A stretch of DNA of 64,000 bases. It comes from Alphaproteobacteria bacterium. Lineage in GTDB: Bacteria > Pseudomonadota > Alphaproteobacteria > Rhodobacterales > Rhodobacteraceae. Positions 45,604 through 54,476 of the stretch are shown here, in pieces (positions within the stretch are counted from its first letter, which is position 1; each line of letters begins with the position of its first letter). Under the pieces are notes generated by a model, which saw only the letters and a list, made by a program, of their open reading frames with translations, made no database searches and was not told the origin of the DNA. The stretch covers positions 265,039 through 329,038 of the forward strand of contig JAUIFH010000005.1 in NCBI GenBank assembly GCA_030429495.1, written 5' to 3'. The translations under genes were made by a program, and so were the position numbers.

Positions 45604-45640
45604 GACCTGCGGCCGGTGCCGAAACTGCCCATAAGGGGCC

Positions 45641-45669
45641 TTGCCTGAACCGAAATAAAAACGTTTATA
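45641..45669 (+). promoter_or_regulatory. Promoter and LacI-type operator of the tri-domain enzyme gene
   Basis: TTGCCT (45641-45646) and TTTATA (45664-45669) are 17 bases apart. The -10 box is overlapped by TAAAAACGTTTATA (45656-45669), 13 of 14 identical to the perfect palindrome TAAAAACGTTTTTA in front of lacI. The gene starts at 45697. The overlap predicts repression by the LacI protein encoded downstream. Confidence 0.65.
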
Positions 45670-45696
45670 TCACTTCGCCACCCGGAGGAGGACGCC

Positions 45697-48600
45697 ATGA
45701 CCACGTTCGACAATCTGCCGCCGATGCTTGACGCCGACGCGCTCAACGCTCTGGCCCAGCGTCTGTGGGGACTCGACGGCACGGTCCGGCCCCTCGTGTC
45801 GGAGCGCGACCAGAACGCACGAATCGACACGGATGCCGGCAGTTTCGTGCTCAAGATTGCCAATTCGGGCGAAGATCCGGACCAGATCGCATTGCAGAAC
45901 GCTGCCATGACGCATCTAGCCACGGCTGGCGTCGCCGGCGTGCCGCGCGTGGTGCCGACCCTTCAGGGCGACATGACCGAGACCGTGGAGGCTCGCGGGG
46001 AATCCTGCATTGCCCGCCTCGTGACATGGCTGGATGGTCCCCTCCTCAGCCAGTCACAACGCAGCGCCGCCCAGCTCCGCGATCTCGGCGCTTTCATGGG
46101 CCGCCTGACCCGGGGCTTTCAGGGCTTCGGCCACCCGGCCGCCTTCCGGAAGGACTTTCTCTGGTCGCTCGACCATGTCGCGGGTCTGCGCCCCTGGCTC
46201 GCCGATATCGGGGACCCTGCCAGCCGCGCATTGGTCACGGCGCTGTTCGACCGCCATACGGCGACCATCCAGCCACGGCTGGCAGCGCTGCGCGCGTCAG
46301 TTCTGCATCAGGACGCCAATGATAACAACGTGATCGTCGATCCGGCCGACCCTGCCCGCATCGCCGGGATCATCGACTTCGGCGACATGGCCTTTGGCCG
46401 CACGATCAACGAACTGGCGATCACGCTGGCCTATGCATTGCTGGATGCGCCGGACCTTTACACGGCGATGCGCGTGGTGATCGAAGGCTATACCGCCGAA
46501 TTCGCGATCACCGAGGACGAGGCGGACGTCGTCTATGACCTCATGCGGATGCGGCTTGCGGCAAGCGTCGCGATCTCCTCCCACCGGATCAAGGAGCATC
46601 CGGAGAACGAGTACCTCCTGATTTCTCAGGCACCCGCCTTTGCGCTGCTCGAACGGCTGGACGCGATTGACCCCGGCTTCATGATCGCGCTCTGCCGAAG
46701 GGCTGCGGGCTTTGCGGCGACTCGGGCGGAACCGGCCGTCCGGCAGTATCTGGCTGAAGCGGTGTCCTCCCCCCTTTTCGTACCGGACGTGGCGACGTCG
46801 GCGCGGATCGCGGTGCTGACGGGCGGGGTGCATGAGGGGATGCCGGCATTTTCGGACCACGCATTCGATGGCTGGTTCGCCGCACGACGTCCGGCCGGAC
46901 TGCCCGGGAATGTGGGTTTCTACGGACTTGGCGCCTATGGCGAGGCGCGCAGCGTCTATGCCTCTGGACAGTTCGCCGATCCGGCAAGCCCCGAGCGTCG
47001 GACCCGGCATCTCGGCATTGACGTCTTCGCCGCCGCCGGAACGCCCGTCCACGCGCCGCTCGGCGGCACGGTGCATGCGGTGGCTTACAACAGCGACCCG
47101 CTCGACTACGGCCATACGCTGATCCTCGAACACAAGGCCCCGTGCGGCACCGTGTTCCACACGCTTTACGGCCATCTCGCCGGAACGCTGCCAAGCCTCG
47201 TAACGCCGGGACAACGCGTCGAGGCCGGCGCGCTCATCGCCCATCTTGGCGATTGGGCGGAGAACGGCGGATGGAGCCCGCATCTGCATTTCCAGATCAT
47301 GACCGACATGCTGTCCCAGACGGACAATTTCTTCGGGGTCGGGCATGACAGCCTTTGGGATGTCTGGTCCGGACTCTGCATCGACCCGAACCTGATCCTC
47401 GGGCTTCCGCCAGAGAGTTTCATGGTCGACCCCAATCCGCCGGCGACGCTTCTTGAACGGCGCTCGAACGCGATTGGCCCTTCTCTGTCAATCTCTTACG
47501 CGGAGAAATTGAAAATCGTCCGGGGCGAGGGCCCATGGCTTATCGACCATACCGGGCGCAAGTATCTCGATGCGGTGAACAACATCACCCATATCGGCCA
47601 CTGCCACCCGAAAGTGGTTGAGGCCATCAGCCGGCAGGCCGCCATCCTGAACACCAATACCCGCTACCTGAACGAACTGATGCTCGATTATTCGGAGCGG
47701 TTGACGGCGAAGCTGCCGGGAGATCTGAAGATCGCCCATTTCGTCAATTCGGGGACCGAGGCGAACGAGCTTGCGCTGCGCATCGCGCGCACCGCGCTTG
47801 GAAAGAAGTCGACGGTCGTGCTCGACTGGGCCTATCACGGCAACTCGGGCGGCATGATCGACGTCAGCCCCTACAAGTTCAAACGCAAGGGCGGCTATCC
47901 GCAGCCCGACTTTGTCGAGATCGCCGCCTTCCCCGACCCCTATCGCGGACCGCACAAGGGCATGTCGAACGCATCCGGCCACGCCTATGCCGAGGATGTC
48001 GCGCGCTGCCTCGACGCGGTAGAGGCAAAGACCGGTACCGGCGCGGCGGCCTTCATCGCCGAGTCGATCTCCGGCGTTGGCGGCCAGGTCATCTATCCCG
48101 ACGGCTATCTTGAAGCGGCCTACGGCCATGTCCGCTCACGCGGCGGCCTCTGCATCGCGGACGAGGTGCAATGCGGCTTCGGGCGCGTCGGGTCTTCCTT
48201 CTGGGCATTCGAGTTGCAGGGCGTCGTCCCCGACATCGTCGTGATGGGAAAGCCCATCGGCAACGGCCATCCGCTTGCCGCCGTGGTGACGACGCCGGAC
48301 CTCGCGGCCCGTTTCGCAAACGGAATGGAGTACTTCAACTCCTTCGGCGGCAATCCCGTGTCCATGGCGGTCGGGATGGCGGTGCTCGACGTGATCGAGA
48401 GCGAGAGATTGCAGGCGCGCGCGCTTGAGACCGGGGCCTACATGCTCGACCGGTTTGCAGAGATGGCGCAACGTCACACGCTTGTCGGCGACATCCGCGG
48501 GCACGGACTTTTCTCCGGGATCGAACTGGTGCGGAGCCGCGAGACGCTGGAACCCGCGACGGAGGAAGCCGGGCGCATCGTCAACCACATGCGTCAGCAG

Positions 48601-48735
48601 GGGGTCCTTGCCTCGACCGACGGACCGCTCGACAACGTCCTGAAGTTCAAGCCGCCGATGGTCTTCGGCAAGGCGGAAGCCGATCGTCTCTGCGCGGCGC
48701 TTGATGCCGCGTTCGACGACATCGTCCTCCCCTGA
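45697..48735 (+). CDS. Tri-domain protein: APH-type kinase, LytM/M23 domain, class-III aminotransferase
   Basis: A 1012-residue protein. Domain 1 (about 20-340) is an aminoglycoside-phosphotransferase-like kinase: His204-Gln-Asp206 with Asn210/211 and Asp227 in IDFGD. Domain 2 (about 430-560) has the LytM/M23 zinc motifs H438-x3-D442, YGH at 491-493 and H529-L-H531. Domain 3 (about 590-1012) is a class-III PLP enzyme with DEVQCGFGR and Lys852 in [11 protein letters not shown], resembling ethanolamine-phosphate or 5-phosphohydroxylysine phospho-lyases. No signal peptide, so it should be cytoplasmic despite the peptidase-like middle domain. The kinase and lyase would together phosphorylate an amino-alcohol and eliminate phosphate and ammonia; this is inference. 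Confidence 0.88.
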   Translation: MTTFDNLPPMLDADALNALAQRLWGLDGTVRPLVSERDQNARIDTDAGSFVLKIANSGEDPDQIALQNAAMTHLATAGVAGVPRVVPTLQGDMTETVEARGESCIARLVTWLDGPLLSQSQRSAAQLRDLGAFMGRLTRGFQGFGHPAAFRKDFLWSLDHVAGLRPWLADIGDPASRALVTALFDRHTATIQPRLAALRASVLHQDANDNNVIVDPADPARIAGIIDFGDMAFGRTINELAITLAYALLDAPDLYTAMRVVIEGYTAEFAITEDEADVVYDLMRMRLAASVAISSHRIKEHPENEYLLISQAPAFALLERLDAIDPGFMIALCRRAAGFAATRAEPAVRQYLAEAVSSPLFVPDVATSARIAVLTGGVHEGMPAFSDHAFDGWFAARRPAGLPGNVGFYGLGAYGEARSVYASGQFADPASPERRTRHLGIDVFAAAGTPVHAPLGGTVHAVAYNSDPLDYGHTLILEHKAPCGTVFHTLYGHLAGTLPSLVTPGQRVEAGALIAHLGDWAENGGWSPHLHFQIMTDMLSQTDNFFGVGHDSLWDVWSGLCIDPNLILGLPPESFMVDPNPPATLLERRSNAIGPSLSISYAEKLKIVRGEGPWLIDHTGRKYLDAVNNITHIGHCHPKVVEAISRQAAILNTNTRYLNELMLDYSERLTAKLPGDLKIAHFVNSGTEANELALRIARTALGKKSTVVLDWAYHGNSGGMIDVSPYKFKRKGGYPQPDFVEIAAFPDPYRGPHKGMSNASGHAYAEDVARCLDAVEAKTGTGAAAFIAESISGVGGQVIYPDGYLEAAYGHVRSRGGLCIADEVQCGFGRVGSSFWAFELQGVVPDIVVMGKPIGNGHPLAAVVTTPDLAARFANGMEYFNSFGGNPVSMAVGMAVLDVIESERLQARALETGAYMLDRFAEMAQRHTLVGDIRGHGLFSGIELVRSRETLEPATEEAGRIVNHMRQQGVLASTDGPLDNVLKFKPPMVFGKAEADRLCAALDAAFDDIVLP

Positions 48736-48783
48736 CACCTGACCGCGAGGTGCGGCCCGGCTTGACAGATACCCGATACGCAT

Positions 48784-48797
48784 TAAAAACGTTTTTA
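48784..48797. promoter_or_regulatory. LacI-type operator in front of lacI-like gene
   Basis: TAAAAACGTTTTTA is a perfect 14-base palindrome 32 bases before the regulator start. A TTGACA lies upstream at 48762-48767, but no -10 box is placed at standard spacing from it; TTTATA at 48794-48799 overlaps the palindrome. A site differing in one base controls the tri-domain enzyme gene, suggesting one regulator governs both, including itself. Confidence 0.7.
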
Positions 48798-48828
48798 TAG
48801 TCGCTCCAGCGCGGCGAGTCGGAGGCGG

Positions 48829-49932
48829 ATGGCGGACAGCGGTTCACGGCGAAGAAGTCAGATGGGGCGGCCGACGGTCAAGACCCTGGCCGAGATGACC
48901 GGCTATTCCATCGCCACCGTGTCGAAGGCACTGAACGATTCCCCCGTCGTGACCGAAAAGACCAAGGCGGTGATCCGCGAGGCCGCCGACCGCATCTCCT
49001 ACGCCGCCAATCCACGCGCCGCGTCGCTTCGGACCGGCAAGACGCTTCAGGCGGCCGTGCTGATGCCGCTTTCCGTCGCGGCCGATCACGAATGGCACGG
49101 CGTCGAATATGCCGAGATCCTGAGCGGCATCAGCCAGGCGATCGCCCGCTCGCCCTATCAGCTTTCGGTCCATGTGATCCGCGAGGCCGAGGAAGGCCGC
49201 GAGGTCGCGGAACGGATCGCGCGACAGGGACTCGCCGACGGGCTGATCTTTTCCGGCATCCTTGCCGACGACCCGCGCGTCGCCTTCCTGCGCGAACGCG
49301 GGTTCCCGTTCGTGACGCTTGGCCGCTGCCTGAAGCCGAAAGGATATGCCTATGTCGATATCGACAGCGGCTGGGTCGCCGAGGATGCGACGCGCCGGCT
49401 GCTGGCCGGCGGCCACACGCGTATCGCCCTGCTCAACCCCGACGGTCGCCTCGCCTACGCGCAGGAGCGGATCGCAGGATTCCGCCGGGCGCTTCGTGCC
49501 GCAGGACTTCCCGATTGCGACGACCTGATCGCCGAAGGGGACATGACGGCCCGGTTCGGTCGGGACAGCGTGCTGAGGCTCTGCGCTCTGCCCGACCCGC
49601 CCACCGGCTTCGTCTGCGTGAACGAGGCGACGACGCTTGGCCTCCTGTCGGGGCTTCGTTCGCTCGGTCTGTCGGCCGAGCGGGACGTCTCGGTCATCGC
49701 CTACGACGACTTGAACGTCTCGGCCTATTTCTCGCCCCCGCTCACGACGCATTTCCAGCCCGTCGAAGAACTCGGACGGGTGCTCGGCTCCTTTCTCATC
49801 CGCCGCATGGCGGGGGAACGGCCGGAAGACCTTGTCCGGGTCTTCCGGCCGAAACTGATCCCGCGGCAACCGGACCGTCTGGCCGCACTGGGACACAATG
49901 AAACGACGGACCAACAGAGGAGAACGACATGA
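48829..49932 (+). CDS. LacI family transcriptional regulator
   Basis: A 367-residue repressor. The helix-turn-helix with hinge is in PTVKTLAEMTGYSIATVSKALND, followed by a periplasmic-binding-protein-like effector domain (VLMPLSVAADHEWHGVEYAEIL; GHTRIALLNPDGRLAYAQERIAGFRRAL; DVSVIAYDDLNVSAYFSPPLTT). ATG 48829 has GGAGG only three bases upstream; ATG 48862 (MGRPTVKTL) is an alternative that fits the usual family start. The ligand is likely a sugar or sugar-linked compound. It overlaps the following binding-protein gene by four bases. Confidence 0.93.
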   Translation: MADSGSRRRSQMGRPTVKTLAEMTGYSIATVSKALNDSPVVTEKTKAVIREAADRISYAANPRAASLRTGKTLQAAVLMPLSVAADHEWHGVEYAEILSGISQAIARSPYQLSVHVIREAEEGREVAERIARQGLADGLIFSGILADDPRVAFLRERGFPFVTLGRCLKPKGYAYVDIDSGWVAEDATRRLLAGGHTRIALLNPDGRLAYAQERIAGFRRALRAAGLPDCDDLIAEGDMTARFGRDSVLRLCALPDPPTGFVCVNEATTLGLLSGLRSLGLSAERDVSVIAYDDLNVSAYFSPPLTTHFQPVEELGRVLGSFLIRRMAGERPEDLVRVFRPKLIPRQPDRLAALGHNETTDQQRRTT

Positions 49933-50675
49933 AAACCACCCTTCTCGCGGCTGCAATCGCCGCCCTTGGCCTAAGTGCCCATGCCGCCGATCTCGGCGGT
50001 GCGCATCTGATGGTCGGGTCCGACACGACCTATCCGCCGATGGAGACGGTCGACCCCGCAACCGGCCAGATCGTCGGCTTCGACGTCGATGTGGTGAACG
50101 CGATCTGCGAAAAGATCAACTGTACGGCCGAGTTTGTCACCACCGCCTGGGACGGCATCTTCGGCGCCCTGCAGCAGGGCGAATTCGACCTTGTCGCATC
50201 GGGCGTCTCGATCACCGAAGAGCGGCAGCAGACAATGGACTTCACCGAGCCGTACATCATCGTCAGCCAGGCCGTGCTGATGCAGGTCGAGGACGAGGGC
50301 ATGACGATGGACGACATCAAGGCGAGCGGCCGCAAGCTTGCCGCGCAGACCGCGACGACCAACGCCCAGCTTGCCGAGGAACTCGTCGGCCGCGACAACG
50401 TCGCGCTCTACGACACGTTCGTCGGCGCCGTTGTGGCGCTTCAGAACGGCGACGTCGCGGGCGTCGTGATCGACGGTACCTCCGCCGCCGCCTACGAGAA
50501 GGAATTCGCGGGTGACCTGATCATCGGCATCACCGGGCTTCAGGCCGATCCGCTCGGCCTCGTCTTCCGCAAGGGCGACGAGAATGTCGCGGCCTTCAAC
50601 GAAGGGCTAGCCGCGATCCAGGCTGACGGCACGCTGGACGCGCTGGTCGAGAAATACTGGACCACGTCGGAATGA
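49929..50675 (+). CDS. Amino-acid-type ABC transporter substrate-binding protein (family 3)
   Basis: A 248-residue periplasmic protein with signal peptide (KTTLLAAAIAALGLSAHA). The start LMVGSDTTYPPMETVDPATGQIVGFDVDVVNAI and FDLVASGVSITEERQQTMDFTEPYI are classic for polar-amino-acid binding proteins (HisJ/GlnH type). The Asp and Arg that bind the alpha-amino and carboxyl groups of amino acids appear to be in place. It begins in the lacI stop (ATGA), tying ligand capture to this regulator. A GC hairpin separates it from the permease gene. Confidence 0.92.
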   Translation: MKTTLLAAAIAALGLSAHAADLGGAHLMVGSDTTYPPMETVDPATGQIVGFDVDVVNAICEKINCTAEFVTTAWDGIFGALQQGEFDLVASGVSITEERQQTMDFTEPYIIVSQAVLMQVEDEGMTMDDIKASGRKLAAQTATTNAQLAEELVGRDNVALYDTFVGAVVALQNGDVAGVVIDGTSAAAYEKEFAGDLIIGITGLQADPLGLVFRKGDENVAAFNEGLAAIQADGTLDALVEKYWTTSE

Positions 50676-50714
50676 CCGGAGGGGGCCGCCCCGCGCCCCT
50701 GCCCTGACAGGCCT

Positions 50715-50739
50715 GCGCGCGCCCATGCCGGGCGCGCGC
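50715..50739 (+). other. Stable hairpin between binding-protein and permease genes
   Basis: GCGCGCGCCC (50715-50724) and GGGCGCGCGC (50730-50739) form a perfect ten-pair GC stem with an ATGCC loop. No T-tract follows. Such intergenic stems in ABC operons often protect the upstream mRNA so that the binding protein outnumbers the permease. Confidence 0.65.
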
Positions 50740-50774
50740 CGGTCGCCCTTCTTCCGAAACCCGAGGATTCCCGC

Positions 50775-52436
50775 ATGAAACGGCTTGCCCGCATCCGTCC
50801 GAGCAACCTCGTGATCCTGGCGGCTCTGCCCTTCGTGATCTACCTGTTCACGATGGTGCCGAACTACCGGCGCTCGATCACCGCCATTGTCGGGATCGAA
50901 CCGGGCGCCGGCACGCTGCTGCGCGACTGGTTCTTCATCGTTGCGGTTCTGGGTCTCGGCCTTCTCTGGCCGATCCTGCGCCACCGGGGTGCGACGGCGG
51001 GCCAGCGCGGTCGCATGCTCGCGCTTTTCGGACTGGCCGGCAATGCCGTGCTGGCGATCGCGCTCGCGGCCCTCGGCGATGTCTCCGCGCTGGCCTCCTC
51101 GATCGTCGCCAACGCGCTCGACCCTGTCACGTCCGACATGGTGCAAAAGGCGGTCACGCCACGCCAGTTGACGGCGGACGGTGCCGTCTATGTCGCGGCG
51201 GAACTGCACCGAAACCTCTGGGCCTATGCGATAGCGACCACGCTTCTCTCGCTCACCGGGATACTGCACCTCACAACCGGCGGGGCGAAAGCGCTTGGCC
51301 GCTGGGCGGCCTATGGTCTCTTGCTCCTGAACGGCGCGGCGCTGGCCTATCTGATCCTTTCGGCCCATATCGGCTTCGCCTCGGGCCTGTTCACCACGCT
51401 TCGGGCGGGCATCTTCGCCTATCTTCTCGCGGGTCTTCTCGGGCTGGTCTGGGCCGGTCTCCTGTTTCTGTCCCCGTCCGCCCGGACGACCCGACGCTGG
51501 GCCATCGCCTGCGGCCTTGCCCTTGCCCTCGCGGCCTTCTTCTCGATACAGCCGAAAAGCTCCTACGTTCTTGTCGGTTCTCTCGACAAGCGCGTTGCGA
51601 TCGTTAAAGGCACCCCGAAGGCCCTCGTCGATGCGATCCGCTTCGGAGAGTTCGACCCCACACTCACGAAGGAAGTCGGCCTGCGCAGCAGTGCAACCTA
51701 CGACAATGCGCTGAAACTGCTGGCAGATGGCCAACAGGTCTCGGCCGCGCTCGTGCCCGCCGAACTCGCTCCGGCCGACCGCCCCGTATTGTGGCAGACA
51801 AGCTTCCTGCCCGACCGCTACCGGCTTCCTGCGGTGTTTCTGTTCGTTGGCGGCATCCTTTTGTCACTGCTGACTTTTTCGGCGCACCAGCACGGCCGCC
51901 ACCCGCTTTCCGTCAGTGCCGAGTTCTTCATCGACACCGTGCGCGGCATTCCGATGCTGGTCATCATCCTCTTCGTCGGCCTGCCGTTTGCCGGCGCGCT
52001 CAAGGACGTCTCGGGCGGAACGATCGACATGCCGAACGTGCTGCGCGGCGTCATCGCGATCGCCATCGGTTATTCCGCTTATCTCGCCGAGATTTTCCGC
52101 GCCGGGATCACGGCCGTACCGCAGGGCCAGATTGAGGCCGCGCGCTCGCTCGGCCTGAACAACTGGAAGGTCGCGCGGCTTGTCGTGCTGCCGCAGGCGC
52201 TGAAGATCGTCATCCCGCCGCTTGGCAACGAATTCATCGCGATCCTCAAGGATACGTCGCTGCTTTCGATCCTCTCGGTGCGTGACGTGACACAACGGAT
52301 GCGCGAGTTCCAGTCGGCGAGCTTCCTGCCCTTCGCCCCGTTCAACTCGGCCGCAATCCTCTACATCTTCCTGACGCTGGCCGCCGCGAGCCTCGTCGCA
52401 TCCATCGAAAGGCGCTATGATGTTAAACACCGTTGA
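50775..52436 (+). CDS. ABC amino-acid permease with large N-terminal membrane/soluble extension
   Basis: A 553-residue protein, about twice the usual permease size. The last 200 residues are a HisM/GlnP-type permease: VRGIPMLVIILFVGLPF and the EAA loop EAARSLGLNNWKVARLVVLPQ. Before it lie about six extra membrane segments (residues 10-245) and a soluble stretch of some 90 residues (LDKRVAIVKGTPKALVDAI to AALVPAELA) that looks like one lobe of a binding protein. No ATPase gene is in the cluster, so one must be supplied from elsewhere. Its 3' end overlaps the GH1 gene by about 20 bases. Confidence 0.87.
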   Translation: MKRLARIRPSNLVILAALPFVIYLFTMVPNYRRSITAIVGIEPGAGTLLRDWFFIVAVLGLGLLWPILRHRGATAGQRGRMLALFGLAGNAVLAIALAALGDVSALASSIVANALDPVTSDMVQKAVTPRQLTADGAVYVAAELHRNLWAYAIATTLLSLTGILHLTTGGAKALGRWAAYGLLLLNGAALAYLILSAHIGFASGLFTTLRAGIFAYLLAGLLGLVWAGLLFLSPSARTTRRWAIACGLALALAAFFSIQPKSSYVLVGSLDKRVAIVKGTPKALVDAIRFGEFDPTLTKEVGLRSSATYDNALKLLADGQQVSAALVPAELAPADRPVLWQTSFLPDRYRLPAVFLFVGGILLSLLTFSAHQHGRHPLSVSAEFFIDTVRGIPMLVIILFVGLPFAGALKDVSGGTIDMPNVLRGVIAIAIGYSAYLAEIFRAGITAVPQGQIEAARSLGLNNWKVARLVVLPQALKIVIPPLGNEFIAILKDTSLLSILSVRDVTQRMREFQSASFLPFAPFNSAAILYIFLTLAAASLVASIERRYDVKHR

Positions 52437-53799
52437 TCCCGTTTGGCCGTTGGAGGAACGCGCGGCGGCCCTGCGCCTGCCGGAAGGCTTCGTTTTCGGC
52501 GCCGCCACCGCCGCCTACCAGATCGAAGGCGCCGTCCGCGCCGATGGCAAGGGTGAGAGCATCTGGGACAGGTTTACCCGCCGCCCCGGTGCCATCGTCG
52601 ACGGCACTTCCGGAGAGGTCGCCTGCGACAGCTACAACCGCTGGCAGGACGATATCGTCCTGCTGCGCGAAATGGGGCTGCGTGCCTATCGCTTCTCGAT
52701 CGGCTGGCCAAGGGTGCAGCCGGGCGGAACCGGCGCGCTGAGCGCAGCCGGTCTTGCCTACTACGACCGGCTGGTGGACGGCCTGCTCGAAGCCGGGGTG
52801 ACGCCCTATGCCACGCTCTACCACTGGGACCTGCCGCAGGAACTGCAGGATGCAGGCGGCTGGTACAGCCGCGACACCGCGCATCGCTTTGCGGACTATG
52901 CCGAAGGGGTGGCGGCGACGCTCGGCGACCGCGTGCGGCACTGGACCACACTCAATGAACCGTGGACCTTCTGCTGGTTCGGCCATGCGCTTGGCGAGGA
53001 CGCGCCGGGCCTTTCCGACGGTGTGCGGGGCGGACTTGCGGCCAGCCATCACGCGCTTCTGGCCCACGGCCTCGCCGTGCCGCGCATCCGTGCGGCCGCG
53101 CCGGGGGCCGAGGTCGGCATCGTGCTTGACCTCAACGTCGTCAGCGCGGCCACCGAGGCGGAGGAGGACCGAGCGGCCGCGACACGGTTTGAGGGCGTGC
53201 AGAACCGCTGGTATCTCGACGCCGTGTTCAAGGGCAGCTACCCGGCCGACATCCTCGAACTCTGCGCCGACCTGCTTCCGGAGATCAGGCCGGAGGACAA
53301 CGCGCAGATCGCCCAGCCGATCGACTATCTGGGGGTCAATATCTATCGCCGCTCCGTCATCGGCGCGGGCGGAGATCTGCCGCCCCTCAATTTCGCCCGC
53401 GTCAATCCTCCCGGCCGCTACACTGCGACCGGATGGGAGATCTGGCCCCCCTGCATCCGCGACGCGCTCGACTTCGCGCACCGGAACTATGCGCCTAAGG
53501 CGTTGTTCATCACCGAAAACGGCATGGCGACACCGCCGGAGCCGCTTGGCCCCGACGGCCGCGTCGAGGACAGGGAGCGCGCGCGCTATCTCGTCGAACA
53601 TCTCGAACAGGTCGCCGAAGCCGCGAGAAGCGGCATTCCGGTAGAGGGCTACTTCGCCTGGACGCTGATGGACAATTTCGAATGGGCGTCGGGCTACACC
53701 GTTCCCTTCGGCATCGCCCATGTCGATCCCGCGACGCAGGAACGCCGGCCGAAACTCTCGGGCGAAGTCCTCGGCCGCATCGCGCGCGCCGGAGCCTGA
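52417..53799 (+). CDS. Glycoside hydrolase family 1 beta-glycosidase
   Basis: A 460-residue retaining beta-glucosidase or beta-galactosidase-like enzyme. The acid/base Glu181 is in TTLNEPWTF, the nucleophile Glu367 in FITENGM, and the sugar-binding FGAATAAYQIEGA, HWDLPQELQDAGGW and WTLMDNFEWASGY blocks are present. No signal peptide, so it acts on imported glycosides in the cytoplasm. Two adjacent ATG codons (52417, 52420) are possible starts, with GAAAGG suited to either. It overlaps the permease gene, so the transported compound may be a glycoside. Confidence 0.94.
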   Translation: MMLNTVDPVWPLEERAAALRLPEGFVFGAATAAYQIEGAVRADGKGESIWDRFTRRPGAIVDGTSGEVACDSYNRWQDDIVLLREMGLRAYRFSIGWPRVQPGGTGALSAAGLAYYDRLVDGLLEAGVTPYATLYHWDLPQELQDAGGWYSRDTAHRFADYAEGVAATLGDRVRHWTTLNEPWTFCWFGHALGEDAPGLSDGVRGGLAASHHALLAHGLAVPRIRAAAPGAEVGIVLDLNVVSAATEAEEDRAAATRFEGVQNRWYLDAVFKGSYPADILELCADLLPEIRPEDNAQIAQPIDYLGVNIYRRSVIGAGGDLPPLNFARVNPPGRYTATGWEIWPPCIRDALDFAHRNYAPKALFITENGMATPPEPLGPDGRVEDRERARYLVEHLEQVAEAARSGIPVEGYFAWTLMDNFEWASGYTVPFGIAHVDPATQERRPKLSGEVLGRIARAGA

Positions 53800-53800
53800 C

Positions 53801-54472
53801 ATGGCCAGTGAGGCCCCTACGGTTCTCGTGACGGGGGCTGCGCGCGGCCTCGGGCGCGAACTTGTCCGGCGCTACTGCGACGCCGGCGCCCGCGTGATCG
53901 CCTGCAGCCGCACTGCCGCAGCCCTGCCCGGCGGCGTTCGTTCCCTGCCGCTCGACCTGCTGTCCGGCGAAAGCATCGCCGACCTCGTCGCCACGCTTGC
54001 GGGCACACCGGTCGACATCGTGATCCACAATGCGGCGATCCGTGGCGCGACCGGCGGGCTCGACACCGTGGAGGCGCAGGATTTCCACGCGGTTATGGCC
54101 GTCAACGCGCTGGCGCCGGTCTTGCTGACACGGGCGCTCAGGCCGAACCTCATGGCAGGCCGGGGCCGGACGGTCGCCTTCATCTCCAGTCGGGCCGGCT
54201 CGATGACCGAAGGGCTCGACCCCGATGGCGACCATGCCTACCGGATGTCGAAAGCGGCGCTCAACATGGCGGGCCGCAAACTGGCCTATGACGATCCGGA
54301 ACTGATCTACCTGCTGCTGCATCCCGGCTGGATACGGACCGAGATGGGCGGCCCGGATGCCGAACTGGATGTCACCGCATCCGCCGCCGGCCTCATCGAC
54401 CGGATCGGCGCGGCGCGGCGTGAGGATAGCGGTAGCTTCCAGACATGGGACGGACAGCCGATCGCCTGGTAA
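53801..54472 (+). CDS. Short-chain dehydrogenase/reductase
   Basis: A 223-residue NAD(P)-dependent oxidoreductase. TGAARGLGRE (Gly-rich cofactor loop, residues 11-20), NAA at 77-79, Ser130, Tyr147 and Lys151 (YRMSK) form the classic SDR set. It begins one base after the GH1 stop, so it belongs to the same operon. A plausible job is oxidation or reduction of an aldehyde made by the upstream pathway; this is inference. It ends four bases from the opposing cytochrome gene. Confidence 0.9.
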   Translation: MASEAPTVLVTGAARGLGRELVRRYCDAGARVIACSRTAAALPGGVRSLPLDLLSGESIADLVATLAGTPVDIVIHNAAIRGATGGLDTVEAQDFHAVMAVNALAPVLLTRALRPNLMAGRGRTVAFISSRAGSMTEGLDPDGDHAYRMSKAALNMAGRKLAYDDPELIYLLLHPGWIRTEMGGPDAELDVTASAAGLIDRIGAARREDSGSFQTWDGQPIAW

Positions 54473-54476
54473 GTCG

